NCBI RefSeq assembly: GCF_037042905.1
Contig: NC_087257.1
Coordinates: 17,926,001-17,990,000 of the forward strand
From: Lytechinus pictus
Taxonomy: Eukaryota; Echinodermata; Echinoidea; Temnopleuroida; Toxopneustidae
Direction: 5' to 3'
DNA: 64,000 bases
Below, one piece after another: positions 36,301-47,158 of this stretch. Positions within the stretch are counted from its first letter, which is position 1. The number at the start of each line of letters is the position of its first letter. The notes under the pieces are model-generated. The model worked only from the letters and a program-made list of their open reading frames with translations, had not been told where the DNA came from and made no database searches. Both the position numbers and the translations under genes were made by a program.

Positions 36301-37930
36301 ATGCGCGCGATGGCTTTTTAGAAATTGCATTTATTAATCAAAACTGTGATTAAGTTGTGATAAAGAAGTAGTTGATAAAGCATCGACTGATCTTGATTTA
36401 ATTTTTATTGGTCACTCTGTGTAAATAAATTTCATCACCGATGGAAATAGCAACGTATTGGTACTGGTACAAATAAAATCGTCTCTTGTGATTTCGGTTT
36501 CAACAAGTACGTCACCATTTGTTTGAGCGTTATTGAAGAATGATCCCGTGTAATCAAAGATTATAGACCATGCAATAATTAGTTGGCATGTTTTTTTTTA
36601 AACAAAAACAGTTGGCAAGGGTATTTTGTACAAAAAATAAAGAAGATAAAATTATGGGTTTAGTATATAGGCATATAACATAACGTAATGATATCAAGAT
36701 AAAGAGTTGACAAGATTGTAATAATATATACCGTCAGTCAAAGCATCCGACTTATTTTACATTAAAATTATAAATAATGCGTGAATAGTATACTAATTGG
36801 GCGATGTGGCGTGCGCCTGTAATCCAATTAACCTTCGTCGTGTCTTTCGAATGGTGGCGTTGAGGGTCAATCACAGACATAAATAATCATATCCAATTAT
36901 TGATACACGTCTGAAAAATGTCACACACTCACCCTTCCTCACTCACCCACACACTATAAGTGGATATTTAGCCCAAGTCTAGCTAGTGTACACCAAATGA
37001 AAATAGTAGAGTGAGAAGGAGGGATTCATAAAATCATATATAGTAAGCCTTGGGGGCACTTATCCCCCCTTAAAAAAAATCATGGTCGACCAAGGAAAAA
37101 AAGACGAAAGGAAAGAAGAGGGAAGGGTAAAATGTCATATTATTTTCGAAAGTTTGATTTTTTAAATAAATATGTCAAAATTTTGCTTGCTTTGCTCGCT
37201 CACAACCTTTTTATAAATTTTATCCGATACGACACAATTGCCCCCCCTCATAATTTCTTGCAGGGTTAGGTCCTCTAGGGAAAACAAATTGTGTCTGTTT
37301 TGACGCCCCAGTTTTAAAATTTGACGATTCTTTCCAGAAAGTATGTGACAACAACCCCCGGCTGCGATTGTTTTTTCGTCAGTACGCATGCACCCGACGC
37401 AGTGGGAGTGACGACTGGGGTTTATTTAGTCAGATTAAACCTCAAGAATATTCATATATCGTTATTTCCGATCCTTTCATCAGCTCGATTTGTGTGGCTC
37501 AATCAGTTAGCCAATCCTACAATCGAGTTCATACGCAGATTTTTTAAAATTAAAAATTGAGGCAAGACTCTGAAAAAAAGTACAAGATTATTTGTAATCT
37601 GATTCAAAGCTTCCAAAGCAGCCTAATATTTCGTCGATTTCGACTGCTCGCGTCTGGTGCATAACAGGGGCCGCGGAAGCGGGGTGGGGGGGGGGGGGCT
37701 GGGGGCTTTAGCCTCTCCCCCACTTGTTTCCAAAACCGTGTACAAAAACGTAAAAATTACCATATCATGGGGATCTTTTGCATGGTCACCCCCCCCCCCA
37801 CTTTGAAAACCGTTCAGCGGCCCATGCACAAGTACTGACAAAGAAAATCGCCGCCTGGTCCACTAGCCATCCAACCCAATTCCTCTAATTCGTACTTACC
37901 TGCAAATACGAATAACACAAGGAGATCCAT
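30102..37930 (-). CDS. Two-domain Ly6/uPAR (LU) GPI-anchored-like protein, copy B
   Basis: Four exons (37,900-37,930; 33,188-33,348; 32,103-32,414; 30,102-30,347) have exactly the same lengths and phases as copy A, giving 249 residues with no stop or frameshift. The signal peptide begins MDLLVLFVFAG. All 22 LU-domain cysteines, both CC....CN closures and the hydrophobic C-tail are kept. Differences concentrate between cysteines: for example KDNVA becomes ENNVP, and the second N-C-T sequon of copy A is lost. The intact frame and splice sites imply a working gene, probably a surface protein with a role shifted from copy A. Confidence 0.9.
31642..31703. repeat. Perfect 62-bp palindrome in LU intron 3, unit B only
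   Basis: The 31-bp arm starting GAGTCAGTATATAATCATAT is followed immediately by its exact reverse complement, with no spacer. The central CAGCTCACATGTGAGCTG is also repeated just upstream at 31,624-31,642. Unit A has only a short unrelated stretch here. Confidence 0.95.
32103..32414 (-). CDS. LU gene copy B, exon 3
   Basis: 312 bp, phase 0 at both ends; acceptor CCACAG, donor TAT/GTGAGT. It contains CCNTDMCN closing domain 1 and CYEC opening domain 2. Every cysteine of copy A is kept. Confidence 0.9.
33188..33348 (-). CDS. LU gene copy B, exon 2
   Basis: 161 bp; acceptor TTCATAAG, donor GTC/GTGAGT. It contains CYTC and the N42-C-S sequon. Nine of 54 residues differ from copy A, whereas only about three silent changes were counted. 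Confidence 0.9.
34135..34373. mobile_element. Palindromic MITE in LU intron 1, unit B only
   Basis: The ends CACAGCAAAAACTGTGGTG and CACCACAGTTTTTACAGTG are inverted repeats, with TG outside both. The interior is rich in GGTGTTA/TAACACC words that pair across the element. Unit A has the empty site AATAATTGGGTTCATATT near 16,905. Confidence 0.9.
37665..37823. mobile_element. Small hAT-like MITE near LU exon 1, unit B only
   Basis: The left end CAGGGGCCGCGGAAGCGG matches the family at 46,965-47,158; the right end (GTTCAGCGGCCC) is decayed. Flanks GTGCATAA and ATGCACAA may be a diverged 8-bp target duplication. Unit A lacks it (TGGTGGACAAGTACTG near 20,749). It lies about 77 bp downstream of the exon 1 donor of copy B. 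Confidence 0.75.
37900..37930 (-). CDS. LU gene copy B, coding exon 1
   Basis: It encodes MDLLVLFVFA plus one base and has the same CAG/GTAAGTAC donor as copy A. Three of the first five residues differ from copy A although flanking DNA upstream is almost identical. Confidence 0.85.
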
Positions 37931-38393
37931 GGCTAGTTTATCACTTGAAGACAATGGAGCAGTCCTTTATTTTTTGTGTTCTTTCTATAAGGCAATTAAA
38001 AAAAACATTGTGGTTTAATTATTAACGCAGGGCAAAAAGTTTCAGTGAAAGAAATGCCAAACATGAAAGTAAACCATCGATTCGGAAGTAAAAATCCTTC
38101 ACTAAAATATGCAATTCTATAACCAAGAATGTGTATATCAAGTTCAAAATACAACGTATTGCTTCAATCAACATTATCAGACTGTTGACCTTAGGTTACC
38201 ACAAACTTAATAAATAAAATGAAAAAGTAAGAAAAAATGTCAAAAGTTCGGACTTCGACTTGAAATTACTGTTTGCCCAACAGATAGTTTACATTAATCT
38301 ATGTTTCCTCTTAGCATCCGGCTTAATTGTCTTTTAATGATAGTCATAAAATACTCATAATTTTGCGTAAAGAATCTCTAAGTATCTGTTTAA

Positions 38394-38963
38394 AGGTCAA
38401 GTCCACCCCAGCAAAATGTAACATTGAACATTTCATCGAAATCAGGTGTAAAATAAGAAAGTTATGGCATTTTAAAGTTTCGCTTATTTTTCACAAAACA
38501 GTGATATGCACAACTCAATGACATGCAAATGAGTCAGTCGATGATGTCCATCACTCACTATTTCTTTTTTTTTTTTATTGTTTGAATCATACAATATTTC
38601 ATTTTTTACAGATTTCACCATAGGGACCGACTTGACTGAATCATATAGTATTACACAATGCTAATTCTACATGTTCATAGAGGAATGAATCACTGTTTCA
38701 CTTGACAATGAGGAGAAAATTAGAATATTTCATATTTCATATAATAAAATACAAAAGAAATAGTGAGTGGATGACGTCATCAGTCTCCTCATTTGCATAC
38801 CAGCCAGGATATGCATATAACTGGTTTTTTTTAATTAAGAGAAAATTTAAAATGCCATAACTTTCTTATTTTACATCCGATTTCGATGAAATTTTCAGTG
38901 TTATGCTTGTTGGATTTTTCTGTTTTTATTCAAATCAATTTTTTGTTGGGGTGAAGTTGTCCT
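38394..38963. mobile_element. TTAA-flanked foldback element, 570 bp (unit B)
   Basis: Duplicate of 21,321-21,890, the same length and almost identical, with TTAA at 38,390-38,393 and 38,964-38,967. Confidence 0.85.
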
Positions 38964-39239
38964 TTAAGATAACAAGGAATGTTCAATGGATGCGTGTCAA
39001 TACAAGATCATATTAAAGTGTAAATGATGACAAAGTGCCAAATTTTTGTTGACTGTCTCTTTTTTGAGCGCTTAGAAACATGTATTAAGCGTAATCTATA
39101 AATGTTATATGTAATTATTATCATTAAAGATAGACAGGCATACGCTCTAATTGGATCAATATTAAGTGAGAATTTTTTAACATAGGCAAATTAATAAAGA
39201 TCATACAATTTTCATAATAATAATACCAACATGCTTATA

Positions 39240-40223
39240 CAGTGCATATCAAAAACAAAATTACACTTTCAAAAAGCCCTGGGAATTAAAAAATATACAA
39301 CTTGTGGGTAATTTTTTAACATATAATCTTGGGTTTGGGTCTCATCTATCCAATGAAAGTAAAAGTTTTGACAGAATGTTACACTTGAGTGAGCACTGTC
39401 CATTTTTGTAAAGCTCGCAGAAATCTTTTTGCGCAGAAATGCTCGTTTTCACGCTGTGTCAAGGGGAAAGGGCGATATCAAACTTACACTGCAAAACATT
39501 TCTTTTACATTTCCCTTGCACTTTTAGTCAATTGAAATAAAACGGATACATTTAAGCATTTTGTAACAACTTTGCTACCCCAATTGAAATTTCAACACTT
39601 AGTAAGCACAACCTTTACCCTTTTTGTGTCAACTGGATCTGAGACATAACTGAATTTGAGCAAAAGTTTATATCAGACATCTTCAACATTTTTTCACTAA
39701 GTTTTTATCATTCAAAGTGGGTTTACATTTCATTTTTCATTTAATTCTTGTTTCTCCACACTTTTCCCAAGCTTGACAATGATTAACAAAATGAAAATCA
39801 AGCCTAAGCCATTTCATGTAAATCACAGCTGTAAAGCAAATATCGTCACGATGGTCTCGGTGTGTGGGGGAGTGGGGTGGGGCGCAATGCACTCTTCGAA
39901 GTGTTTTGTGCAAGGAAACAAGTTTAAAAAGGTAAAATATATCTTCAAATCAAATTTACTAGCTAAATTTCACGTGTTCTTCATGATTAAGGTCTACTTT
40001 TATTCGCATAACTATTTCAAAGTTCTGCGCAAATAATTTTTCACTAACTTTTCAAAAGTAAGTGGTGCTCACTCAAGCGGAAATATTTTTCGACAGTTAT
40101 ATCGTCATTTGCTTAAATGGATCTGTACCAATGTTAAAATGTGGAAAAATCTTCAGGATATTACAACTGTATAATTTTACAGGATTTTTTTCTAAGTGTA
40201 AACTTTTTTTTTGATACGCACTG
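39240..40223. mobile_element. Non-autonomous TA-target element (unit B)
   Basis: Duplicate of 22,166-23,152, differing mainly by a shorter T-run at the right end. The low divergence is notable next to the diverged LU coding region. Confidence 0.85.
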
Positions 40224-41399
40224 TATAGCGCATATCACTGCCAAATTTTTATTGGATATTATTACCCTGGCTATAGCCCCGCAGCCTTTTACAGCGCGTT
40301 GGCATTTCAAGGAATAAATTCCTGCCAGGTACCCATTAACCTCACCTGGGTCGAGTGCAGCAAAATGTGGATAAATTTCTTGCCGAAGGAAATTACGTCA
40401 TGGCTTGGACACTATCAGCATGATCGGGGCAAATCGTCCCCAAGCAAGCACCACGTCAATTTTTCTTTGTTCCCATTTCCTCCTTAATACCCCCCACCCC
40501 CTCCATAAAGTGGCGCCTGTGGCACATGTCCCCCCACCCTATTACGCCGCTGCATTTTATTGGATAAAGATTCTTAGTATAATTTTAAATGTATGATTAG
40601 AATGCACTGGATTTAGAATATGACGATAATTTTAGCGCAAGAACGTCAAAAATGTGCCCTGCATGCGGATTGAACCCACAACCTTATAGGCGGGCGTTCT
40701 ACCACTGAGCCATCTGGTGTCAGGAGGAAGGTATTAAAAGGAGAGGAAAATAAAGTAGACTGGACTGATATATTCAAATTCAAATTCTGTATTATGTCGA
40801 AATGAAATATAATACCAATTCCTTACATACATCTGCCTAATTACTTCCAATGATATTATAAATGATAATTAACATAAGAAATTTACATAAAATAGAACAT
40901 TTCTTGCAAACAATTTGTAATACATTACTTATTTAGAACTTGTTGAAATGAGAGGGCGGGATATACGCTAAAAGTCTTTAGGGGTTCTAAAAATGAGGGG
41001 AATTGACAAGTTGTAAGCTGTAAAAAAAAAAAAAAAAAAAAAAAAAAACAGGAGGGTAATAAGCCAAGCATTTTGAAGGGGTCAAAATGTCATATGGAGC
41101 AATAATTCTGAAAGTTGCAAGTGAGATATTATCTTGCCATCAAAAACATATAATGTATTGATTTTTGAGAAAAATTATATTAAGTGCCCTTCTGATAATT
41201 GAAATTTGCAATGTTTAAAAGTCTATAAATCTTGATATTTTGTCAAAAAAACTACCATCATCGTAAAATTTAAGGAAAATTGAAAATAAATGAAGGAACA
41301 ATAAATAAGAATACTCGTATCAAAGAAAGTTTGCCAAAATTATAGAATGAAGTACAACTAAAAAGCAATGCTAATAATTACAGTTTTTAATTCATATTA

Positions 41400-41832
41400 C
41401 ACTCTGAAAAAGATTGAGTAAAAATGTTCCATTGGGGTAATTATGTGTCCTACCAACATTGGGCATTTCTTTTGGGCACTTTATTTTATCCAGTATGATG
41501 AAAATGTTGCCCATTCTAAAGTAATTGCTGCTTATTTTCAACCTTACTGGATAATATGCTTATATTGGGCTTTGTACAGGCCAATATGGCGCCAAAAAGG
41601 ACCCCCACGAAGGGAAGAAAGGGTCCGAAAATTAGAACCCCATCATTTTTGGTCTAAAGGGACCCTATTGAAGCCAAAACAACCAACAAATCAATTTTGG
41701 CACATAAGTCCTACGGGAGCTGTGTCAGTGACATACCGTACAACACTATTGGGTAAAATACTGCCCCAAATTGGTTGGACACATAATTACCCTCGTGCTG
41801 GTTAAAATTTTACCCAATATTTTTTTACAGTG
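41400..41832. mobile_element. TA-target MITE with CACTCTGAAAAA ends (unit B)
   Basis: Duplicate of 24,327-24,755. A 4-bp insertion relative to unit A (GAAGGGAAGAAAGGG near 41,610) is the main difference. Confidence 0.75.
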
Positions 41833-43029
41833 TATACAAGAACCAATTTAAGTTTTTATTAATCTTAATTAGGAAAATCATAAAATAAATGACAAAGAAA
41901 AAAAATCAGATATATGCCTACTTACTCTACTTATCCTCTTAATCGAATTATCGAATGTTCTCTTCCCAATGAGATCGAGATGCGTAACTGTATACTGTGA
42001 GGTCGTGACACTTGTCGAATCCAAGTGATGTTCCAATCTGATATCGACTCTTTGGCGGCAATAATATTATAGTTGCAAACGCTCAATGAGGAAGTGAAAT
42101 TGCACAAAAATAGTGACATTAACACGCTGCCCTCAGTGCGTTTGGTAAGCCCATCATAATGATGCTGTCGCCTTATTTCATACAAAACATTTCTTCACAC
42201 TATTTGTTCAATCTTGATCTTCGGTCCTTGATCATTTAATGTGATGCAATTCAATTTGAAATGAAAGAATTTTAGTTGGGGGAAAAATGAGAACATTAAT
42301 TGTGAAGGAACATGAATGTCGTTTATTATCAAGCAGAGATTTTAACAACGTGCACCCAAGCGATCACATTTTTATCCATGAAACACTTAGGCTAATCATC
42401 CTGACGTATATACAGACATAATTATGTGAGGATCCATGATTTTCCTGGGGAGGCACCGACATTTTGCGAAATATTTTTGAGGGGGGTCCATATGGCTTAA
42501 AGGGACGTCCTTTAATGTTGTCCTTGTCATCTCACTTGAAAAAGAGGATAAAAAAGATCATTTCTGATCATATCACAGGAAAAAAAATATGCCAAATGCC
42601 CAATTCGCATAGAACTCGGGACCAATCTGAGAGAGTCACATATACAGGTGTATTAAAATCTTTTTCTATGTTACTCAAGATTAATACATAAAATTATCAG
42701 TAAAACCTGCCTTAATTAACAACCGGCCACCTCTCCACTAGAGCATGGGCGGAAATCTCTTCTCAAAGGTGAGGGGGACACAATTTAGTTTTTCATTGTT
42801 ATACACACACACTGACCCATCCACACACACAGATACCATAATATTTTTAAACATTTTTTGTTTGTTTTGGTTTTGGTTTAATTTGTCCATTATGTTCGTT
42901 CTGTTGCTTATTCTATAATTTACTTTATTTGTTTATTTAGCAAATAAATACTGAACAAGGCCAAGTGCCAAAAGTTTTGTAACCCAGTGTATTACTTTGC
43001 TTCATTCTTGACCATCATTCTCCTACATA

Positions 43030-43895
43030 AAAATCTGGAAAGCGTTTGATACAATTAACCATGAAATACTTTTCTATAAATTATCAGATTACTGTATCAG
43101 AGGGGAAGCTTTACAGAGGTTTATGAGCTAAATTATCGATAGAATTCAGTTTGTTACTATAAATAAATCAGAATCTAAGGCCAGTTGCCTGTGGAATTCC
43201 ACAAGGTAGTATTCTTGGCCCTCTTTTATTTGCACTTTATGTAAATGATATGAAAAATTAATCTCATGTCCTATCATTTATGATTATCTTTACTGATGAT
43301 TCTAATATTTTCTGCACATATCATGATCCACATTCACATGTGAGCACTATGATTACAGAATTTAAAAAAGTAACAAACTAGATTAAAGCCAAAAAACTGT
43401 CATTGAATAAAAAAATACATGCTTTTTGGTCAGTCATTGTAACATCTGCCGCATCAAAGACTCGACGATATACTGAAAGTAAAGAAGTGCAAACAACAAA
43501 GTTCTTAGGTCTTAATATTGATAACATTCTTACATGGAATGATTATAATTTTATATTTGCAAAACTGTGGCAAGAAATATTGCAGCTATCAACAAGGTCA
43601 AAAACTTTCTTCCAGCACAGGCACTAACTACCTTATCTTAATTATGGGATTCTGGCCTGGAGAAATGCCTCTCAAACGAGACTCAATAGTATCCGACAGA
43701 AAAAGTACTGGTAATAATTTGCAATATGCCCTTTAGAGCTCTTTAGTTTCGTCAGTGACCTGTACCGCTTACAACTATTTCAATTTATGTATCAGCTTGA
43801 TTAAAAAAATAGTATACCTAATGCTCTACAAAATAAATTTATAAGAAATAATTCTTTCCATTTATATAATACTAGACAGTCTAATGACTACAACT
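43030..43895 (+). pseudogene. Degenerate reverse transcriptase of a CR1/Jockey-like non-LTR retrotransposon
   Basis: In broken frames the plus strand shows AFDTINHEIL, then CGIPQGSILGPLLF with VNDM, then FTDDSNIF (the catalytic palm box, normally FADD), then a KFLGLNID motif, and finally QLFQFMYQLD and NTRQSNDY from the C-terminal tail. Stop codons and frameshifts make it non-functional. The first part is shared with the end of unit A (25,981-26,158). It marks the right end of the large duplication. Confidence 0.85.
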
Positions 43896-43958
43896 AAAAG
43901 CAGAACGGTATTTTTTTTCTAGCAAAACTGTATTACTTGATACTTGATGTGATAATTC

Positions 43959-45765
43959 TTATTGCAGCTCCAAAAAGCTAAACTGGAATGAACTTTGCAA
44001 TATGTCGTGAAAGATTGGTGTCATAGTGAAGATCTCTATTTTACAATAAAAGGAGAGTGCGATGTGCAAGTAAGAACCTGGATAGATCTTAAAGAACAAG
44101 AGATCCGGTTGGAGGCTGCAGATTTCTAATGATGGGAAGCGCAACCTCTTTGAATGCTGGTAGACCTGTTTTGTATGCAACCTCGCCAGGCAGGTGGTTC
44201 CATATTCGGATAGTCCTTGGGAAGAAGGAGTATTTGTATAGGAATCAATTGACGATTTTGGCACAGCAAAGTTCAGTGTATGGTCCTTCATTGCAAGATA
44301 TGTTGCCGGAGTGACTATAGCTGGCATTGGCATGTTGACCAGTCTGTAGTGAATCTTGAAAAGAAGAGAGCATTGGTCCAGGAGTCGCCGATGATGTAGT
44401 GTGTCCCATCCGTGAGCAGACAACAGGTGTGAGGATGACGTAGACCACTTGTAGTCATGGGCAACAAACCGAACTGCTGTTCTTTGCACTCGCTCAAAGT
44501 TTCTGATGGCAGTCAAGGTGTAGGGATTCCATGCCTCTGAGGCGTATTCAACATGTTCAAGCTGGGGTCGAACCAGAACTGTGTAAGCTCTCGACTTCAC
44601 TTCTCTTCAGCATATGGCGAAAGAGTTCGGCGGATAAGTCCTAAGGTCTTGCTGGCTTCAGTTGCCTGATATTTGGGCAATGTGTATTCCAGCAAAGATC
44701 TGGTGTTGCAGTTACTCCCAGGTACTTATACTCCGAGACTCTTGGGACAATACCATCCGAGATCCTTGGATTGCGTTTCCGAGTAAAAGACATCACACCA
44801 CATTTTTTAACGTTAAAGTGCATGAGCCAAGTTGATGACCATAAAGTTAAAGTATGAAGGTCCTGTTGCAGAGCATTATAGTCAGTCTGATGAAATTTCG
44901 CGAAAGATTACACAATCATCAGCAAAGAGACGAATGGATGATAAAATGTCATCTTTGATGTCATTGATAAAGAGTAGGAAGAGAGTAGGGCCGATAATTG
45001 AACCCTGTGGTACTCCTGATGAGACCTCCTTCCATGGTGATTGACTCCCATCAACAACGGCTGACTGTGACCTTCCAATAAAAAAAAGCACGGATCTAGT
45101 TGAGAGAATCCCCAGAGATGCCATGATATTGTAGTTTGATGGAGAGACGTTCATGCGGTACTGTCGAAGGCTTTCTGGAAAATACAGAAAAACAGCATCA
45201 GACTGACAACGACTTTGAAGTGTTTGAGATCCACTTATGGACCACCGAGGTAAGTTGTGTTACAGTTGATAACCCTTGTCGAAAACCGTGTCGTGCATCG
45301 GCAAGAATGTTATTTACTGCAATGTGCTTTGAGATGTGGCTCAGAACGATGTGTTCGATGATTTTGCAGGAGATACAAGTCAAGGAAATTGGCCTGTAGT
45401 TGGATGGGTCACTTTTGTCCCCTGACTTATGGATCGATGTTACAAAAGCTTGTCTCCATTGGGATGGAACCACACCATTATCATAACTTTGCTGAAAAAG
45501 GAAGGCTAATGGTGGTGCAATTTCATGAGCCACAAGCTTGAGCAGTCTTGGTGGAATCTCATCAGGCCCACTTTCCTTTGAAGGGTTTAGCTGTAAGAGT
45601 TGCTTTTCAACACCAGATATATGAATATACAGCTGGCCTATGGCTGGATATGGAGAGGGACCTTTCTGAGGCATTGAGTGGACATCTTCTTGGGTAAAAA
45701 CAGATGTGAAGAACTCATTCAAGCTTTCAGCTTTGTCAATATTGGCGTAGCACACAACTTTGAAA
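43959..45765 (-). pseudogene. 5'-truncated non-LTR retrotransposon reverse transcriptase, minus strand
   Basis: Four minus-strand frames follow one another with frameshifts: 45,755-45,198 (GPDEIPPRLLK, NYRPISLTCISCKIIEHIV, HGFRQGLSTVTQL), 45,154-44,882 (SGVPQGSIIGPTLF, then FADDCVIF with the catalytic aspartates), 44,823-44,641 (EYKYLGV) and 44,600-43,959 (VRPQLEHVEYASEAWNPYT, RVQRTAVRFV). This is the normal order of fingers, palm, thumb and C-tail in Jockey/CR1-like elements. The endonuclease domain and 5' end are missing. It lies tail to tail with the plus-strand pseudogene. Confidence 0.88.
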
Positions 45766-46641
45766 ATCTGGAATTTTTGGACAGAACAATAAAATAGGCA
45801 CCTAATCTGAACCTTTTAAAGTAATCATCTAAAAACTTCTTCATTCCTATTGATGTAATCAAATATCTTTTGAGCTTTGTTACTTATATCCACGGTGGTA
45901 ATTATTTGAAGTCAAAATTATGTAGGCCTACATGTATATCATAATTATATTTTGTATATTGTAAAAATTCGTATAGATAATAATTTATAGAATTTTGCTG
46001 ATAATTTTGCTCGGTTTCAATCACATTTACCCTTGTATAAAATGTCGACAGGGTAGGCGTGTAGTCAGGGGGCAGTGCCCCCCCCCCCCCAAAAAAAAAA
46101 AAAAAAAAAAACGTCGTCAAATGGAAAAAAACGAATGAGAAAAGGGAAAGAAGGAAAAAGCAAAAATGAAAAATAAGCGAAACTTTAAAATGTCATAACT
46201 TTCTTATTTCATATCCGATTTTGATGAAATTTTCAACACTATGCTAATTTGATTTTTCTCTCTTTATTCAAATCAACATTTTTTTGGGTGGACTTGACCT
46301 TTAAAGGTGTACTCTAGGCTGAAATAAATATGGTTTGAACATATTGTAGCATAATGAGTTATACCTTTATGATGTATTTCATAGTTTAATCGTAGAGGGC
46401 GATATTTTTAGTTGTGATCACAGAGATACGATCTTACGTTGTGATCACTGATCTCTCCCCTATGTGGAGAGATCAGTGGTTGTGATATGCTTTGCGATTA
46501 TTGGAAAAGTACGTCAGTTCGCTTAGAGCTGCGGTGGCGTGCGGTTGTAAGATTAAGCTCCGAATAAATCAAGTTGAACTGTATACTGAATATCTCCCAA
46601 GTTGCTTCATTTGCATGATTTAGGGTGAGTGAGCGGGTGAT
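45766..46641. other. Intergenic DNA with foldback-element fragments
   Basis: 46,185-46,305 matches one arm of the TTAA foldback family (ATGTCATAACTTTCTTATTT ... GGTGGACTTGACCTTTAAA). 46,308 onward matches the end near 2,333. A C-run/A-run block at 46,078-46,110 looks like a hAT MITE remnant. No gene is seen. Confidence 0.45.
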
Positions 46642-46804
46642 CAGGGGGGCGTTTCATGAAAGGACTTGTCGGACGTTTTATCCGACAAGTCCCATTTTAT
46701 CCGACAGTTACCATAGTAACAGTACCTCTCAGCCAATCAACATCAGAGAAAGATGTCAGATCTGACAACTTGTCGGATGAAAATGTTGATGAAACACTCC
46801 CCTG
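46642..46804. mobile_element. Small foldback MITE with CAGGGG(G/A) ends
   Basis: CAGGGGGGCGTTTCATGAA and TTGATGAAACACTCCCCTG are imperfect inverted ends. Inside, GGACTTGTCGGA and CCGACAAGTCC form a strong hairpin. No clear target duplication was found. Confidence 0.65.
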
Positions 46805-46964
46805 GTGTATTCAGAGGAATGAGAGAGTGTACCACGTTGCACAATAGACTTTTGTGAGCGAACCTGCCCAAAAAGAGATATAAAAGTGAGGAGAAGCGTG
46901 GACCGGGTTCTGGAGACTGCGAGACGGCAGAACGCTACACTCGACAGGGCCCGGCTACGCCCCT

Positions 46965-47158
46965 CAGGGGCCGCGGAACGGTTTTCAAAGTGGGGGGGGG
47001 GGGGGGGGCTGAGCCAAAAGTGGGGGGGGGGGGGCTGACCATGCTAAAAATCTCAATCATATGGTCATTTTTCCGTTTTTGTACACGGTTTTTGAAAAAA
47101 AGTGGGGGGGGGGGGGCTGAAGCCCCCCAGCCCCCCCCCCCCGCTTCCGCGGCCCCTG
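46965..47158. mobile_element. hAT-like MITE with CAGGGGCCGCGGAA ends
   Basis: CAGGGGCCGCGGAA at 46,965 and CTTCCGCGGCCCCTG ending at 47,158 are inverted ends. The inner segments repeat AAAGTGGGGG and GGGGGCTGA. Related to 37,665-37,823. The target duplication is unclear because CCCC runs flank both sides. Confidence 0.65.

Larger units (their letters stand above)
27205..43218. repeat. Large tandem duplication, unit B (~16.0 kb)
   Basis: The second copy of 9,675-26,158, in the same orientation. It carries LU-domain gene copy B. Insertions found only here are 27,301-28,275, 34,135-34,373 and 37,665-37,823, plus the palindrome-bearing segment near 31,465-31,703. It ends in the reverse transcriptase pseudogene at 43,030-43,895. 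Confidence 0.95.

Noticed and set aside
11561-37930. Labelling the LU proteins as three-finger toxins
   Set aside because: The fold is shared, but there are two domains, a GPI-signal-like tail and no toxin hallmark visible, so a surface Ly6/uPAR-type protein is the better call.
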